Source: Flavobacterium fluvii (GTDB lineage Bacteria; Bacteroidota; Bacteroidia; Flavobacteriales; Flavobacteriaceae). Taken from it: a DNA stretch of 64,000 nucleotides. Of the stretch, positions 55,621 to 64,000 are shown piece after piece. Within the stretch, counting starts at the first letter, position 1. Each line of letters opens with the position of its first letter. Where the stretch lies: assembly GCF_900129545.1 (NCBI RefSeq), contig NZ_FQWB01000001.1:1054001-1118000 (forward strand). The letters are read 5' to 3'. The notes below the pieces were generated by a model that was not told the DNA's origin, made no database searches, and was given only the letters and a program-made list of their open reading frames with translations. The position numbers and the translations under genes are program-made.

Positions 55621-57129
55621 TTACAAACCGTGTTGAAATAAATGGTAGTAAGCTTCATTCGCGTTCAAAGTATCTTTGAAAGCACGGATTTTGGTATCGT
55701 TGTCAATTACAACCAATTCGATTCCTGCAATATCGGCAAAATCTTCCATAAACTCGGTAGTTACCGCTTGGCTATACACCGTGTGGTGTGCTCCACCGGC
55801 AAGAATCCAGGCTGTTGCTGCGATGTCAAGGTTTGGTTTACAATCCCACAATACACGAGCTACTGGTAATTTTGGCAAATCAGCCATTGGTTTAACCGCT
55901 GTAACTTCGTTTACAATTAAACGGAAACGAGTTCCCATATCTACCAATGACACATTGATTGCATCACCAGCTGGCGAATTGAATACCAAACGAACCGGGT
56001 CTTCTTTTCCTCCAATTCCCAATGGGTGAATTTCGCAAGAAGGTTTTCCGTCCGTGATAGATGGACAAATTTCCAACATGTGTGAACCTAAAACGTATGA
56101 TTTCTCAGGTGTAAAGTGGTAAGTGTAATCTTCCATGAAAGAAGTTCCTCCTTCAAGACCGATGTTCATTACTTTCAAGACACGAACCATGGCAGCTGTT
56201 TTCCAGTCACCTTCTCCACCAAAACCGTAACCATCCGCCATCAAACGTTGGGTTGCAATTCCCGGTAATTGTTTTAATTCTCCCAAGTTTTCGAAAGTAT
56301 CTGTAAATGCACCAAAACCACCTTCTTCCAAGAATGCTCTCAAACCTAATTCGATTTTGGCAGCATCCAATAATGATTGTCTTTGCTCTCCACCTTTTTG
56401 CAATTTAGGAGCCAAATTGTATGATTCTTCATAAACTGCTACCAAAGCATCCACTTGGGCGTCAGTAACCAGTTTCATTTTATTGACGATATCAGAAGAG
56501 TCGTATCCGTTTACGGCCATTCCAAAACGAATTTGGGCTTCCACTTTATCTCCACAAGTAACGGCAACTTCACGCATGTTGTCTCCAAAACGCGCCACTT
56601 TCAGGTTTTGCATTTCGTCCCAACCCAAAGCTACTCTAGACCAGTTTCCTAATTTAGTTTGTACTCTTTTGTCTTCCCAGTGTCCAACAACAACTTTGCG
56701 TTTTTTGCGCATTCTAGACATGATGTAACCAAACTCCCTGTCTCCGTGAGCCGATTGGTTCAAGTTCATGAAATCCATATCGATGGTTGCCCAAGGAATT
56801 TCAGCATTGTATTGGGTGTGTAAATGGCACAATGGTTTTTTAAGAATGCTTAAACCGTTAATCCACATTTTGGCTGGAGAAAAAGTGTGCATCCAAGCGA
56901 TGATACCAATACAGTTTTTGTTGGTATTGGCTTCCAAGCAAATATCGGTAATTTCACTAGGTGATTTTGCTACCGATTTGTAAATCACTTTTACGGGAAC
57001 AGAAGAAGAAGCATCGATTCCTTTTGCAATTTCTTGGGAATGTACGGCAACTTGTTTTAAAGTTTCTTCACCGTATAAGTTTTGGCTTCCTACTACAAAC
57101 CAAATTTCTTTTTTAGAAATATCTATCAT
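55621..57129 (-). CDS. araA: L-arabinose isomerase
   Basis: 502 residues. It converts L-arabinose to L-ribulose in the cytoplasm. The sequence matches AraA over its length, including [17 protein letters not shown] at the start, [28 protein letters not shown] (metal-binding region) and [11 protein letters not shown], and the C-terminal [14 protein letters not shown]. It is the last gene of an araB-araD-araA order, with 56 bases before it. Confidence 0.95.
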   Translation of the reverse strand: MIDISKKEIWFVVGSQNLYGEETLKQVAVHSQEIAKGIDASSSVPVKVIYKSVAKSPSEITDICLEANTNKNCIGIIAWMHTFSPAKMWINGLSILKKPLCHLHTQYNAEIPWATIDMDFMNLNQSAHGDREFGYIMSRMRKKRKVVVGHWEDKRVQTKLGNWSRVALGWDEMQNLKVARFGDNMREVAVTCGDKVEAQIRFGMAVNGYDSSDIVNKMKLVTDAQVDALVAVYEESYNLAPKLQKGGEQRQSLLDAAKIELGLRAFLEEGGFGAFTDTFENLGELKQLPGIATQRLMADGYGFGGEGDWKTAAMVRVLKVMNIGLEGGTSFMEDYTYHFTPEKSYVLGSHMLEICPSITDGKPSCEIHPLGIGGKEDPVRLVFNSPAGDAINVSLVDMGTRFRLIVNEVTAVKPMADLPKLPVARVLWDCKPNLDIAATAWILAGGAHHTVYSQAVTTEFMEDFADIAGIELVVIDNDTKIRAFKDTLNANEAYYHLFQHGL

Positions 57130-57185
57130 TTTATTATACTATTTATTCGTTTAACTGTTTATTTATGTAATCTGCAATCTGAAAT

Positions 57186-57884
57186 TTACTGTCCGTAATA
57201 GGAATTTTTTCCGTGTTTGCGTTCGTAATGTTTTTTAATCAAGGAATCTTTCAATCTTGGCGCATTTGGGTTTATCAATTCGGTTAGGTGCGCCATTTCG
57301 GCAACAACTTCCAAAACCTTGCTGTTGTAAACGGCTTTTGCGGCATTTTTTCCCCAAGCAAATGGTCCGTGGTTTCCAATAAGAATCATTTCCACTTCTT
57401 CATAAGAAAGGTTTTTTTCCTTGAAACAATCCAAAATCTGGATTCCGGTATTGTGTTCGTAATTCCCTTCGATAAGTGCGTCAGCCATTGGCGGAGCACA
57501 AGGAATATCGGCGGTTAAATGGTCGGCGTGAGTGGTTCCAAAAATTGGAATGTCTCTTTGTGCTTGTGCCCAAGCCACGGAATAAGTGGCGTGCGTATGG
57601 GCAACTCCACCAATATTTGGCCAGTTTTTGTATAAATAAGCGTGCGTTTTCGTGTCAGATGACGGACGCATGGAACCTTCGATAATGTTGTTGTCGAAAT
57701 CAACAATCACAATATCTTCCGGTTTCAATTCTTCGTAGGCAACACCGCTAGGTTTGATGGCAAAAACACCATTTTCCCTGTCCACGGCACTTACGTTTCC
57801 AAAAGTATAGACTACTAATTTTAAGGCGTTCAATTGCATATTGGCCTCGTAGCATTCTTGTTTTAAAGCTGCGTATTTTGACAT
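57186..57884 (-). CDS. araD: L-ribulose-5-phosphate 4-epimerase
   Basis: 232 residues, class II aldolase/adducin fold. It epimerises L-ribulose 5-phosphate to D-xylulose 5-phosphate. Visible motifs: NVSAVDRENGVFAIKPSGVAYEEL, VAHTHATYSVAWAQA (His ligands) and GTTHADHLTADIPC, and ILIGNHGPFAWG (third His). It lies ten bases after araB, so the two are co-transcribed. Confidence 0.94.
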   Translation of the reverse strand: MSKYAALKQECYEANMQLNALKLVVYTFGNVSAVDRENGVFAIKPSGVAYEELKPEDIVIVDFDNNIIEGSMRPSSDTKTHAYLYKNWPNIGGVAHTHATYSVAWAQAQRDIPIFGTTHADHLTADIPCAPPMADALIEGNYEHNTGIQILDCFKEKNLSYEEVEMILIGNHGPFAWGKNAAKAVYNSKVLEVVAEMAHLTELINPNAPRLKDSLIKKHYERKHGKNSYYGQ

Positions 57885-57894
57885 TCTAACTATT

Positions 57895-59562
57895 TTATTT
57901 TGTTATACTTTCGATAAACTGGGCTAAATCAGAATAAGAATCCATCAATTCTTGATAAGCTTCTATTTTGTCTGATTCCGGGAAATATTCGCTTTCGAAA
58001 TCGCTTCCCATTTTTTTGCTGGCTTCAATCACGTTTGGATAAATTCCGGCGGCAACTGCTGCGTAAATCGCTGCTCCCAATGCTGGTGCTTGATCCGAAG
58101 CGGCAACTTTGATGGGTTTGTTCAAAACATTCGCCAAAGTTTGCATAATAAATGGCGATTTTCTGGCCACGCCTCCAATTCCGATTACGCTGTCGATGCG
58201 AACACCTTCTTCTTCAAAACGGTCCACGATTTTTTTGGAGCCAAAACAAATTGAATTGATTAAAGCCTTGAAAAGATGAGGTGCTTTTGTTCCCAATGAA
58301 ATGTTGGAAATGGCACTTTTCAATTCTTGGTTGGCATCTGGAGTTCGTCGCCCGTTTACCCAATCCAAGGCAGTAGGAATACTTTCCGACAACGGAATAG
58401 CTTCTGCTTGTTGAGTTAAAGTCTTGATGAAATTAGATTCCACTTCCGCTTTTAATTGTGTTTTTTGTTCATCAGATAATAGGGTGGAAGTGTAAACCAA
58501 ATTGTCCAATGGCCAAGATAGCGTGTCCTTGAACCAAGCCAAAACATCGCCAAAAGCGGATTGTCCTGCTTCCAAACCAATGTAACCTGGAATAACCGAA
58601 CCATCTACTTGTCCACAAATTCCTTTCACGGTTTTGCTTCCCACAATATCTTTGTCAGAAACCAAAATATCGCAAGTTGAAGTTCCCATAACGCGAACCA
58701 AAGTGTTTTCGTCAATTTTGGCTCCAACTGCTCCAGAGTGAGCGTCGAATGTTCCAACGGCAATGATGGTATCTGTTGTAAGTCCTAATTTGGTTGCCCA
58801 TTCTTGGTTTAATGTTCCTGCAACAAGATCTGAAGTATAAGTTTCATCGTATAATTTTCCGCGAAGTGTCGCCAAATACGGGTCTAATTTTTCCAAGAAT
58901 TCCACTGGTGGTAAACCGTTCCAGTCTTCGTGCCACATTGCTTTGTGTCCTGCTGCGCAACGGCTTCTTTTGAATGATTTCAAATCTTTGTCGTCAATCA
59001 ACAAATAAGTCATTAAATCACAGTGTTCCATCCAAGTGTGGGTGGCATTTTTAACGGCTTCGTCTTCACGAGCCACGTGCAAAATTTTTGCCCAAAACCA
59101 TTCCGATGAATAAATTCCACCTTCGTATTTAGTGAAATCTTCTCCACCCCAAGTAACTGCCAATTCATTGATTTCGTTGGCTTCGTTTATGGCGGTATGG
59201 TCTTTCCACAATACCATCATCGCATTTGGATTGTGTTCAAAACCTTTTGTCAAAGCCAAAGGGGTACCGTCTTCGGTAACTGGAATTGGCGATGAACCTG
59301 TTGTATCGATACAGATACTTTTTATTTGGGAAGGAGCTACATTTCCGGCTGCAACCACTGCTTTTATGGTAGATTCCAAGCCTTCGATATGATCCAAAGG
59401 ATGTTGACGAAATTGATTTATGGAGGCGTTGCAATATTCTTTGTTTGCCCATCTTTTGTAATGGCAAACATCCGAGGCCAACTCTTGACCATTCTCGGTG
59501 TCTATCAAAACGGCACGAACGGAGTCTGATCCGTAGTCTAATCCTATAACGTAATTTTTCAT
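57895..59562 (-). CDS. araB: Ribulokinase
   Basis: 555 residues from ATG 59562 (a frame extension to TTG 59589 is less likely, as it reaches into the promoter). FGGY kinase: MKNYVIGLDYGSDSVRAVLID phosphate-binding start, DTTGSSPIPVTEDG, CGQVDGSVIPGYIGLEAGQSA, and IGIGGVARKSPFIMQTLANVLN near the C terminus. It phosphorylates L-ribulose. It leads the leftward araB-araD-araA operon. Confidence 0.94.
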   Translation of the reverse strand: MKNYVIGLDYGSDSVRAVLIDTENGQELASDVCHYKRWANKEYCNASINQFRQHPLDHIEGLESTIKAVVAAGNVAPSQIKSICIDTTGSSPIPVTEDGTPLALTKGFEHNPNAMMVLWKDHTAINEANEINELAVTWGGEDFTKYEGGIYSSEWFWAKILHVAREDEAVKNATHTWMEHCDLMTYLLIDDKDLKSFKRSRCAAGHKAMWHEDWNGLPPVEFLEKLDPYLATLRGKLYDETYTSDLVAGTLNQEWATKLGLTTDTIIAVGTFDAHSGAVGAKIDENTLVRVMGTSTCDILVSDKDIVGSKTVKGICGQVDGSVIPGYIGLEAGQSAFGDVLAWFKDTLSWPLDNLVYTSTLLSDEQKTQLKAEVESNFIKTLTQQAEAIPLSESIPTALDWVNGRRTPDANQELKSAISNISLGTKAPHLFKALINSICFGSKKIVDRFEEEGVRIDSVIGIGGVARKSPFIMQTLANVLNKPIKVAASDQAPALGAAIYAAVAAGIYPNVIEASKKMGSDFESEYFPESDKIEAYQELMDSYSDLAQFIESITK

Positions 59563-59586
59563 TCTAAAATCTTTAAATTGGAAGAA

Positions 59587-59594
59587 CAAAGATA
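59587..59594 (-). promoter_or_regulatory. Putative -7 box of the araBDA operon
   Basis: Reads TATCTTTG on the minus strand, an exact match to TAnnTTTG, about 25 bases before the araB ATG. The inverted repeat 59609-59629 covers the expected -33 region. Confidence 0.5.
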
Positions 59595-59608
59595 CTATAA
59601 ATAGTTTA

Positions 59609-59629
59609 TAAGTGTGTAAAAAACACTTA
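59609..59629. promoter_or_regulatory. Putative arabinose-regulator operator, araB copy
   Basis: TAAGTGT and ACACTTA are perfect inverse arms separated by seven bases. The half-site, spacing and sequence recur before the GH51 and Nudix-type regulator genes. Confidence 0.6.
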
Positions 59630-59815
59630 ATTTAATTTAGCCTTTAAATTTTTGCAAATTCGTTAATAAAACATCCATTTTCAGCAATAACAGAATATAA
59701 AATTTTGTCTTATGAGTGTTTTGTTACGATTATAGTATCTTTATTTTCAAAACTATAACGGAATAGGCTGGTGAACTAGTTAACCTTTTTTCATTTTTTA
59801 GGTTAAAAATTTGGT

Positions 59816-60796
59816 TTATTTCATCGGTTCAACTACAGGCCAAAGTGTGTCGTCCCATTTCAGTTGTTTTATTTGTAATACGGGTCTTCCTTTTTGCTTC
59901 GCATCATAAGCGTGAAAAATGATGTAGTCTTTCCCGTCAAAAGTATAAGTGCTGTTGTGTCCTGCCCCAAACCAATTTTGGTCACCTTGAATCAATAAAG
60001 TTCCGCCGCCTTCGGTCAATGGTTTTCCGTCTTTGTCAAGATAAGGGCCAGTGATGGTTTTTGATCTTCCCATAACCACTTTATAGGTGCTTTTTTCGCC
60101 TCGGCAACACAAATCCCAAGAAAGGAATTGGTAATAATAGCCGTTCTTTTTGAAAATAAAAGGAGCTTCGAGTGCGCCATCTCCGGGATTGGAATCTGCT
60201 AATTCGAAAGTTCTTTTGCGTTTGGCAATCGTGTACCATTCTTGGGGTTGTGCAATCGATTTTAAATCGGAATTCAATTTGACCATTTTCAATCCTTCCC
60301 AAAAAGAGCCGAAAGCCAGCCAAGGCGTGTTGTTTTCGTCGAATGTCAAATTGGGATCAATGGCGTTCCAAAGGTCGCGGTTGGGTATGGATTGAATGAC
60401 AATTCCTTGATCGACCCATTTGTAAGCGGGGTCTTTTGGGTCTAAAGTCGTATTGGTTGTCACTCCAATCGCCGAAGTATTTTTGGCGAAAGCCGAAACG
60501 GAATAATACAAATAATACCTATTGTTGTGAAACGAAATATCCGGTGCCCAAATATGATTGTCGAAATTAGGAACTACTTTGTCTACCCAAACTGGTTTTT
60601 CCTGAAATATGGCAGGTTCTTTAGTCCAGGTTTTCAAGTCTTTAGAACTGAAAACGCTGATGCCTCTTCCGGTGCAATACAAATAATAGGTATCTTTTTG
60701 CTTGATCATGACGGGATCGTGAACGGTAATGTCCTGAGCCGAAGAAAAACACGTCATCAATAGTGCCAGAAAAAAGAATGGGTTAGAAAACTTCAT
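59816..60796 (-). CDS. GH43 arabinan-type glycosidase, exported
   Basis: 326 residues. Signal peptide to about residue 20 (CFSSAQ). Five-bladed beta-propeller GH43 pattern: HDPVMIKQKDTYYLYCTG (general base Asp near 25), NAIDPNLTFDENNTPWLAFG (pKa-tuning Asp) and EAPFIFKKNGYYYQFLS (acid Glu). The DLCCRGEKSTYKV and NHIWAPDISF segments resemble endo-1,5-alpha-L-arabinanases. The likely substrate is arabinan, from the family and neighbours. The second GH43 gene lies ten bases upstream. Confidence 0.88.
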   Translation of the reverse strand: MKFSNPFFFLALLMTCFSSAQDITVHDPVMIKQKDTYYLYCTGRGISVFSSKDLKTWTKEPAIFQEKPVWVDKVVPNFDNHIWAPDISFHNNRYYLYYSVSAFAKNTSAIGVTTNTTLDPKDPAYKWVDQGIVIQSIPNRDLWNAIDPNLTFDENNTPWLAFGSFWEGLKMVKLNSDLKSIAQPQEWYTIAKRKRTFELADSNPGDGALEAPFIFKKNGYYYQFLSWDLCCRGEKSTYKVVMGRSKTITGPYLDKDGKPLTEGGGTLLIQGDQNWFGAGHNSTYTFDGKDYIIFHAYDAKQKGRPVLQIKQLKWDDTLWPVVEPMK

Positions 60797-60806
60797 GTCT
60801 ATCTTT

Positions 60807-61802
60807 TTATTTTTGGATGCCTTCCGAAGTCATCACGACTCTTTTCATGGTGCCATCAGGATTGTAATATAGTTTATCAACACAAACCGATCTTCTGAAA
60901 CTGCCTCCATGTGTTGGAATGCTGCCATTGTGGTAAATAAAATAAGGAACTCCCTTGAATTCTATTATGGATTGGTGATTTGTGTTTGAATTTCCTGCCA
61001 CTTCATTCAAAATGCCTTTGTATTCCCATGGACCGTTGATGGATTTGCTCATGGCGTAGGCAATTTTTTCTGGAAATTGATACGCATACGATAAATAATA
61101 CCAATCCTTGCGTTTGTGAATCCAAGGAGCTTCAGTGAAATTAGGCAAGTCAATGGTTTGAATTGGACCATCAAATTCAATCATGTTTTCTTTTAGTTTC
61201 ACGTAATTACAAACCGTGTTTCCCCAAAATAAATAGGCTTGACCATCATCGTCAATCATGACGGTTGGATCGATATCGTCCCAACTGATTTTGGTTTTCG
61301 TGGTCATGTCGTTGGTGATAAGTGCTTTTCCCAGAGCATCTTTAAAAGGTCCTGTTGGACTGTCGGAAACAGCAATTCCTATTGATTTTCCGTGGATGGT
61401 TCCGTGTGAAACCGTAACATACCAATAGAATTTTCCGTTGCGTTCTATCACTTGAGAGGCCCAAGCATCTCCTTTTGCCCAAGTAAAATCAGCTGGTTTC
61501 AAGGGAGCTGGGTGTTCTTTCCAATGCACCATATCCGAAGTGGAGTAGAGCAACCATTCATTCATTCTATAGGAATTGACATCGTCTGGAGCTTGATCGT
61601 GGCCCACATAGAGATAGACTTTGTCTTTGTAAACCAGGGCCGCCGGATCTGCAGTGTATTTGTCTTTGATGATCGGATTGTTGAATACGAGTGGCGTGTT
61701 TTTTTTGCCTTCGGCAACAGTTGACGCATTATTTGGTTGGGCTGTTTTACAAGCCGATAAAACCGTCAAAACTGTTAGCGTTAGAATTATTTTTTTTACC
61801 AT
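60807..61802 (-). CDS. GH43 glycosidase lipoprotein
   Basis: 331 residues. Lipoprotein signal ending TVLSAC (Cys ~18). GH43 catalytic residues: Asp in KYTADPAALVYKDKVYLYVG, Asp in DDIDPTVMIDDDGQAYLFWG and Glu in FTEAPWIHKRKDWYYLSYA. GH43 members of this type act as alpha-L-arabinofuranosidases or beta-xylosidases; the adjacent GH43 and GH51 enzymes point to arabinose-containing glycans. It probably acts at the periplasmic or outer face of the membrane. Six bases separate it from the GH51 gene upstream. Confidence 0.88.
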   Translation of the reverse strand: MVKKIILTLTVLTVLSACKTAQPNNASTVAEGKKNTPLVFNNPIIKDKYTADPAALVYKDKVYLYVGHDQAPDDVNSYRMNEWLLYSTSDMVHWKEHPAPLKPADFTWAKGDAWASQVIERNGKFYWYVTVSHGTIHGKSIGIAVSDSPTGPFKDALGKALITNDMTTKTKISWDDIDPTVMIDDDGQAYLFWGNTVCNYVKLKENMIEFDGPIQTIDLPNFTEAPWIHKRKDWYYLSYAYQFPEKIAYAMSKSINGPWEYKGILNEVAGNSNTNHQSIIEFKGVPYFIYHNGSIPTHGGSFRRSVCVDKLYYNPDGTMKRVVMTSEGIQK

Positions 61803-61808
61803 AATTTT

Positions 61809-63356
61809 TTATTTGCCTTCTAATGTTATTACCGAAAAAGGAGGAATATTGACCGTTAATTTTCCTTTTTTAACTTCGAATCCTTTAAAAGCAATTGGTT
61901 GAATTTTTGTTGGATTGTCAAATGTATTGTGATCTTGCAATTTGGATGAGCTTAGGATACTTCCTGAAACTGTTTTGATTCCAAGTGCATTGAGGTCTAT
62001 TTCTATTTTGTTTTCTTTTTTGGAGTCAATATTTACCAATGAAATATGAGTCAATCCTTTAGCGTCTTTTGAAGCCGAAACATTTATGGCCGGTAAATTT
62101 TTGTCATTGAGTGTGTACAATGGCGACTCGAATGTTAGAGGAATTAATGTTGCGTCTTGGTGCACGTTATACATTTTCATTACGTGATAAGTTGGTGTCA
62201 ACAACATTTTTGTTTTGTCGGTAAGAATTACGGCTTGTAGCACATTGACGCATTGAGCCAAATTGGCCATGCGAACCCTATCGGCATGATTATTGAAAAT
62301 ATTAAGGGTAGTTCCTGCTAAAACGGCATCTCTCATCGTGTTTTGTTGGAATAAAAAGCCAGGATTGCTGCCTTTTTCAACTTCATACCAACCACCCCAT
62401 TCGTCTACAACCAAGGCTATTTTTTTCTTTGGATCATATTTGTCCATAATGGCGGAATGCTTGGTAACGAGTTCCTCCATTTTTAATGCTTCGGTCATGG
62501 TTCTGAAATAAATGTCTTCTGCAAAATCGACCGCATCTCCTTTTTTCTTCCAATCAATTACGGAATAATGATGTAAAGCCACTCCACCTAGCATATTGCT
62601 CGGGATGTTTTTCATCAAGGTTTCCGTCCAGTTGTAATCGCCACTGTTCGCTCCAGACGCTACGCGCATCAAGCCGCCTGTATTGGTCCAGTCCGACATA
62701 AAGGTGGCGTATTTGCGGTATTCACCAGCATAATAATCGGCTGTCATATTGCCGCCACATCCCCAAGCCTCGTTGCCAACTCCCCATATTTTTACTTTCC
62801 AAGGTTCTTTCCTGCCATTTTTAACACGCAAATCGCTCATTGGGCTTTTGCCTGCAAAATTAACGTATTGTACCCAATCGGCTAATTCTTGGACTGTGCC
62901 ACTGCCCACGTTTCCAGCTAAATAAGGTTCGGTTCCGAGTAATTCACACATGTTTAAAAAATCGTGTGTTCCAAAACTGTTGTCTTCGGTCACTCCGCCC
63001 CACCATTGATTTACAATCGTTGGTCGTTGTTCTTTTGGTCCAATTCCATCTTTCCAGTGGTAGGTGTCTGCAAAACAACCGCCAGGCCAACGCAAGTTTG
63101 GTATTTTCAAGTCTTTTAAAGCGGTCACGACGTCATTTCTAACTCCGGCTGTATTGGGTATTTTTGAGGTATCGCCCACAAAAAATCCGCCATATACGCA
63201 CCTGCCTAGATGTTCGGCAAAATGTCCGTAGATGTTTTTGTTGATTGTGGTGGCGTTTTCAGTATTTTTTAGGGTAATTACTGTGGTTTCTTTTTGCGCA
63301 ACCATAAATTGGCTGCAAAAAGTTAGAAGGAGCAATAAGAAAGTGGTTTTTTTCAT
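61809..63356 (-). CDS. GH51 alpha-L-arabinofuranosidase, exported
   Basis: 515 residues from ATG 63356, which gives the signal peptide MKKTTFLLLLLTFCSQFMVAQ; the frame runs open to 63440, but the upstream part is rich in Cys/Tyr and lies in promoter DNA. GH51 motifs: IYGHFAEHLGRCVYGGFFVG, FRWPGG-like NLRWPGGCFADTYHWKDGIG, acid/base Glu in WGVGNEAWGCGGNM, and nucleophile Glu in LVVDEWGGWYEV. It removes terminal arabinofuranose from arabinan or arabinoxylan side chains. First gene of the GH51-GH43-GH43 run. Confidence 0.92.
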   Translation of the reverse strand: MKKTTFLLLLLTFCSQFMVAQKETTVITLKNTENATTINKNIYGHFAEHLGRCVYGGFFVGDTSKIPNTAGVRNDVVTALKDLKIPNLRWPGGCFADTYHWKDGIGPKEQRPTIVNQWWGGVTEDNSFGTHDFLNMCELLGTEPYLAGNVGSGTVQELADWVQYVNFAGKSPMSDLRVKNGRKEPWKVKIWGVGNEAWGCGGNMTADYYAGEYRKYATFMSDWTNTGGLMRVASGANSGDYNWTETLMKNIPSNMLGGVALHHYSVIDWKKKGDAVDFAEDIYFRTMTEALKMEELVTKHSAIMDKYDPKKKIALVVDEWGGWYEVEKGSNPGFLFQQNTMRDAVLAGTTLNIFNNHADRVRMANLAQCVNVLQAVILTDKTKMLLTPTYHVMKMYNVHQDATLIPLTFESPLYTLNDKNLPAINVSASKDAKGLTHISLVNIDSKKENKIEIDLNALGIKTVSGSILSSSKLQDHNTFDNPTKIQPIAFKGFEVKKGKLTVNIPPFSVITLEGK

Positions 63357-63369
63357 TTGGAATAAGTTA

Positions 63370-63390
63370 TAAGTGTGTAATATACATTTG
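63370..63390. promoter_or_regulatory. Putative arabinose-regulator operator, GH51 copy
   Basis: TAAGTGT-N7-ACATTTG, 14 bases upstream of the GH51 ATG. It has the same left arm, spacing and AT-rich centre as the araB site. Further TAAGTGT/AAAGTGT half-sites occur at 63455-63461 and 63476-63482. Confidence 0.5.
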
Positions 63391-63592
63391 TAAATGTAAC
63401 AAAAAAATGCACATAAAGAAATTAATGTTTCAAAAAACAAGAGGCAAAATAAATAAAGTGTATTTTTTAAGGTTTTAAGTGTCGAATTTTTTTTTGGAGC
63501 AACTTTATAAATATATGAAAACCTGTTTTTAAGGCGAATATAATTGCAGCTTTAAAAGTATGAAATTCCCTTTTTGAGCAATCAATTTTCGA

Positions 63593-63613
63593 AAAGTGTA
63601 AAATCTACATTAA
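63593..63613. promoter_or_regulatory. Putative arabinose-regulator operator, regulator copy
   Basis: AAAGTGT-N7-ACATTAA, 57 bases before the Nudix-type gene ATG. Same arm spacing as the araB and GH51 sites; would allow autoregulation. Confidence 0.4.
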
Positions 63614-63670
63614 TAAATTATGAAACCTATGTGGAAGTTGTTATATTTACCCTGAAAAAATAAATTTAAA

Positions 63671-64000
63671 ATGTTAAATAGTTATAGTACAGCGGACAAA
63701 GTGTTGTTGGCTGTGGATTGTATTATTTTCGGTTTTGATCACGAAGGATTAAAAATACTTTTAATCAAGAGGGATTTTGAACCTGAAAAAGGAAAGTGGT
63801 CCTTGATAGGTGGTTTCCTTAAAAAGGAAGAAGTTTTGGATAGCGCAGCACTCAGGATTCTGGAAAGTTATACCGGTCTTCAGGATATTTACATGGAACA
63901 ATTGCACGCTTATAGCGACATAGACCGTGATCCCGTTGAAAGAACCATATCGGTAGCTTATTATGCCCTGATTAATATTGAAAATCATAATGCCGAAATG
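63671..64000 (+). CDS. Nudix-domain transcriptional regulator, probable AraR/NrtR type, 3' truncated by the window edge
   Basis: 110 residues visible, starting MLNSYSTADKVLLAVDCIIFG. A Nudix fold is clear (LKILLIKRDFEPEKGKWSLIGGF), but the Nudix box GFLKKEEVLDSAALRILESY lacks the second REUxEE acid pair (Arg-Ile and Glu-Ser), so hydrolysis is unlikely. In Bacteroidota such Nudix/winged-helix proteins are sugar-responsive regulators, and one (AraR of Bacteroides thetaiotaomicron) controls arabinose genes. The C-terminal winged helix lies beyond the window. It is divergent from the GH51 operon and close to three matching inverted repeats, which supports this role. Confidence 0.78.
   Translation, partial: MLNSYSTADKVLLAVDCIIFGFDHEGLKILLIKRDFEPEKGKWSLIGGFLKKEEVLDSAALRILESYTGLQDIYMEQLHAYSDIDRDPVERTISVAYYALINIENHNAEM

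Noticed and set aside
63357..63440. 28-residue N-terminal extension of the GH51 enzyme
   Set aside because: It would hide a clean signal peptide and covers the putative operator; no ATG-led reason to keep it beyond an open frame.

Overview
The window looks like chromosomal DNA of a gliding member of the Bacteroidota, most likely Flavobacterium or a close relative. The evidence is the mutY-ssb-gldE-gldD block, a SusC/SusD pair, a secreted amylase with a C-terminal type IX secretion (T9SS) sorting domain, many short lipoprotein signal peptides, promoters with the Bacteroidota -7 box (TAnnTTTG), low GC by eye, and a mevalonate-pathway pair. I see no rRNA, tRNA, CRISPR, insertion sequence or phage gene.

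Layout. 1-24250 is mostly housekeeping: the end of a family 2 glycosidase gene, dgt, a DUF3078 protein, dxs, tadA, RNase G, a 30-residue basic protein, HU, mutY, ssb, gldE, gldD, a DUF885 lipoprotein, an NTF2-like protein, an RluB-type pseudouridine synthase, a UbiA-type prenyltransferase, a histidine kinase, mevalonate kinase, diphosphomevalonate decarboxylase, TspO, a flavoprotein and a GxxExxY protein lying among ATTAAG repeats. 24293-47004 is an alpha-glucan (starch/maltodextrin) utilization locus. A leftward run (MFS importer, beta-phosphoglucomutase, GH65 phosphorylase, GH97, three GH13 enzymes, a GDPD) and a LacI-type regulator face a rightward run (SusC, SusD, SusE-like, T9SS amylase). 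47082-49664 carries acetyl-CoA synthetase and an acetate-type transporter. 50004-52972 carries mannonate dehydratase, an SDR oxidoreductase and a divergent AraC regulator (hexuronate breakdown). 53018-64000 is the L-arabinose/arabinan region: a galM remnant, a degenerate M23-like gene, galM, araA, araD, araB, two GH43 enzymes, a GH51 enzyme and, divergently, the start of a Nudix-type regulator.

How it fits together. Starch would be cut outside the cell by the T9SS amylase and surface lipoprotein amylase, bound by SusD/SusE and imported through SusC. It would then be trimmed in the periplasm by GH13 and GH97 enzymes, taken across the inner membrane by the MFS carrier, and phosphorolysed by GH65 with PgmB giving glucose 6-phosphate. 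Arabinan would be cut by GH43/GH51 enzymes, and arabinose processed by AraA, AraB and AraD to xylulose 5-phosphate. Three similar 21-bp inverted-repeat sites lie before araB, before the GH51 gene and before the Nudix-type regulator, pointing to one arabinose regulon.

The most unusual items are these sites, the GxxExxY cassette with its iterated ATTAAG repeats, the 3' remnant of a second galM beside an apparently active-site-deficient M23-like gene, DXS together with mevalonate genes, and an RNase G without the zinc-link cysteines. I found no clearly new multi-gene defence or secretion system.
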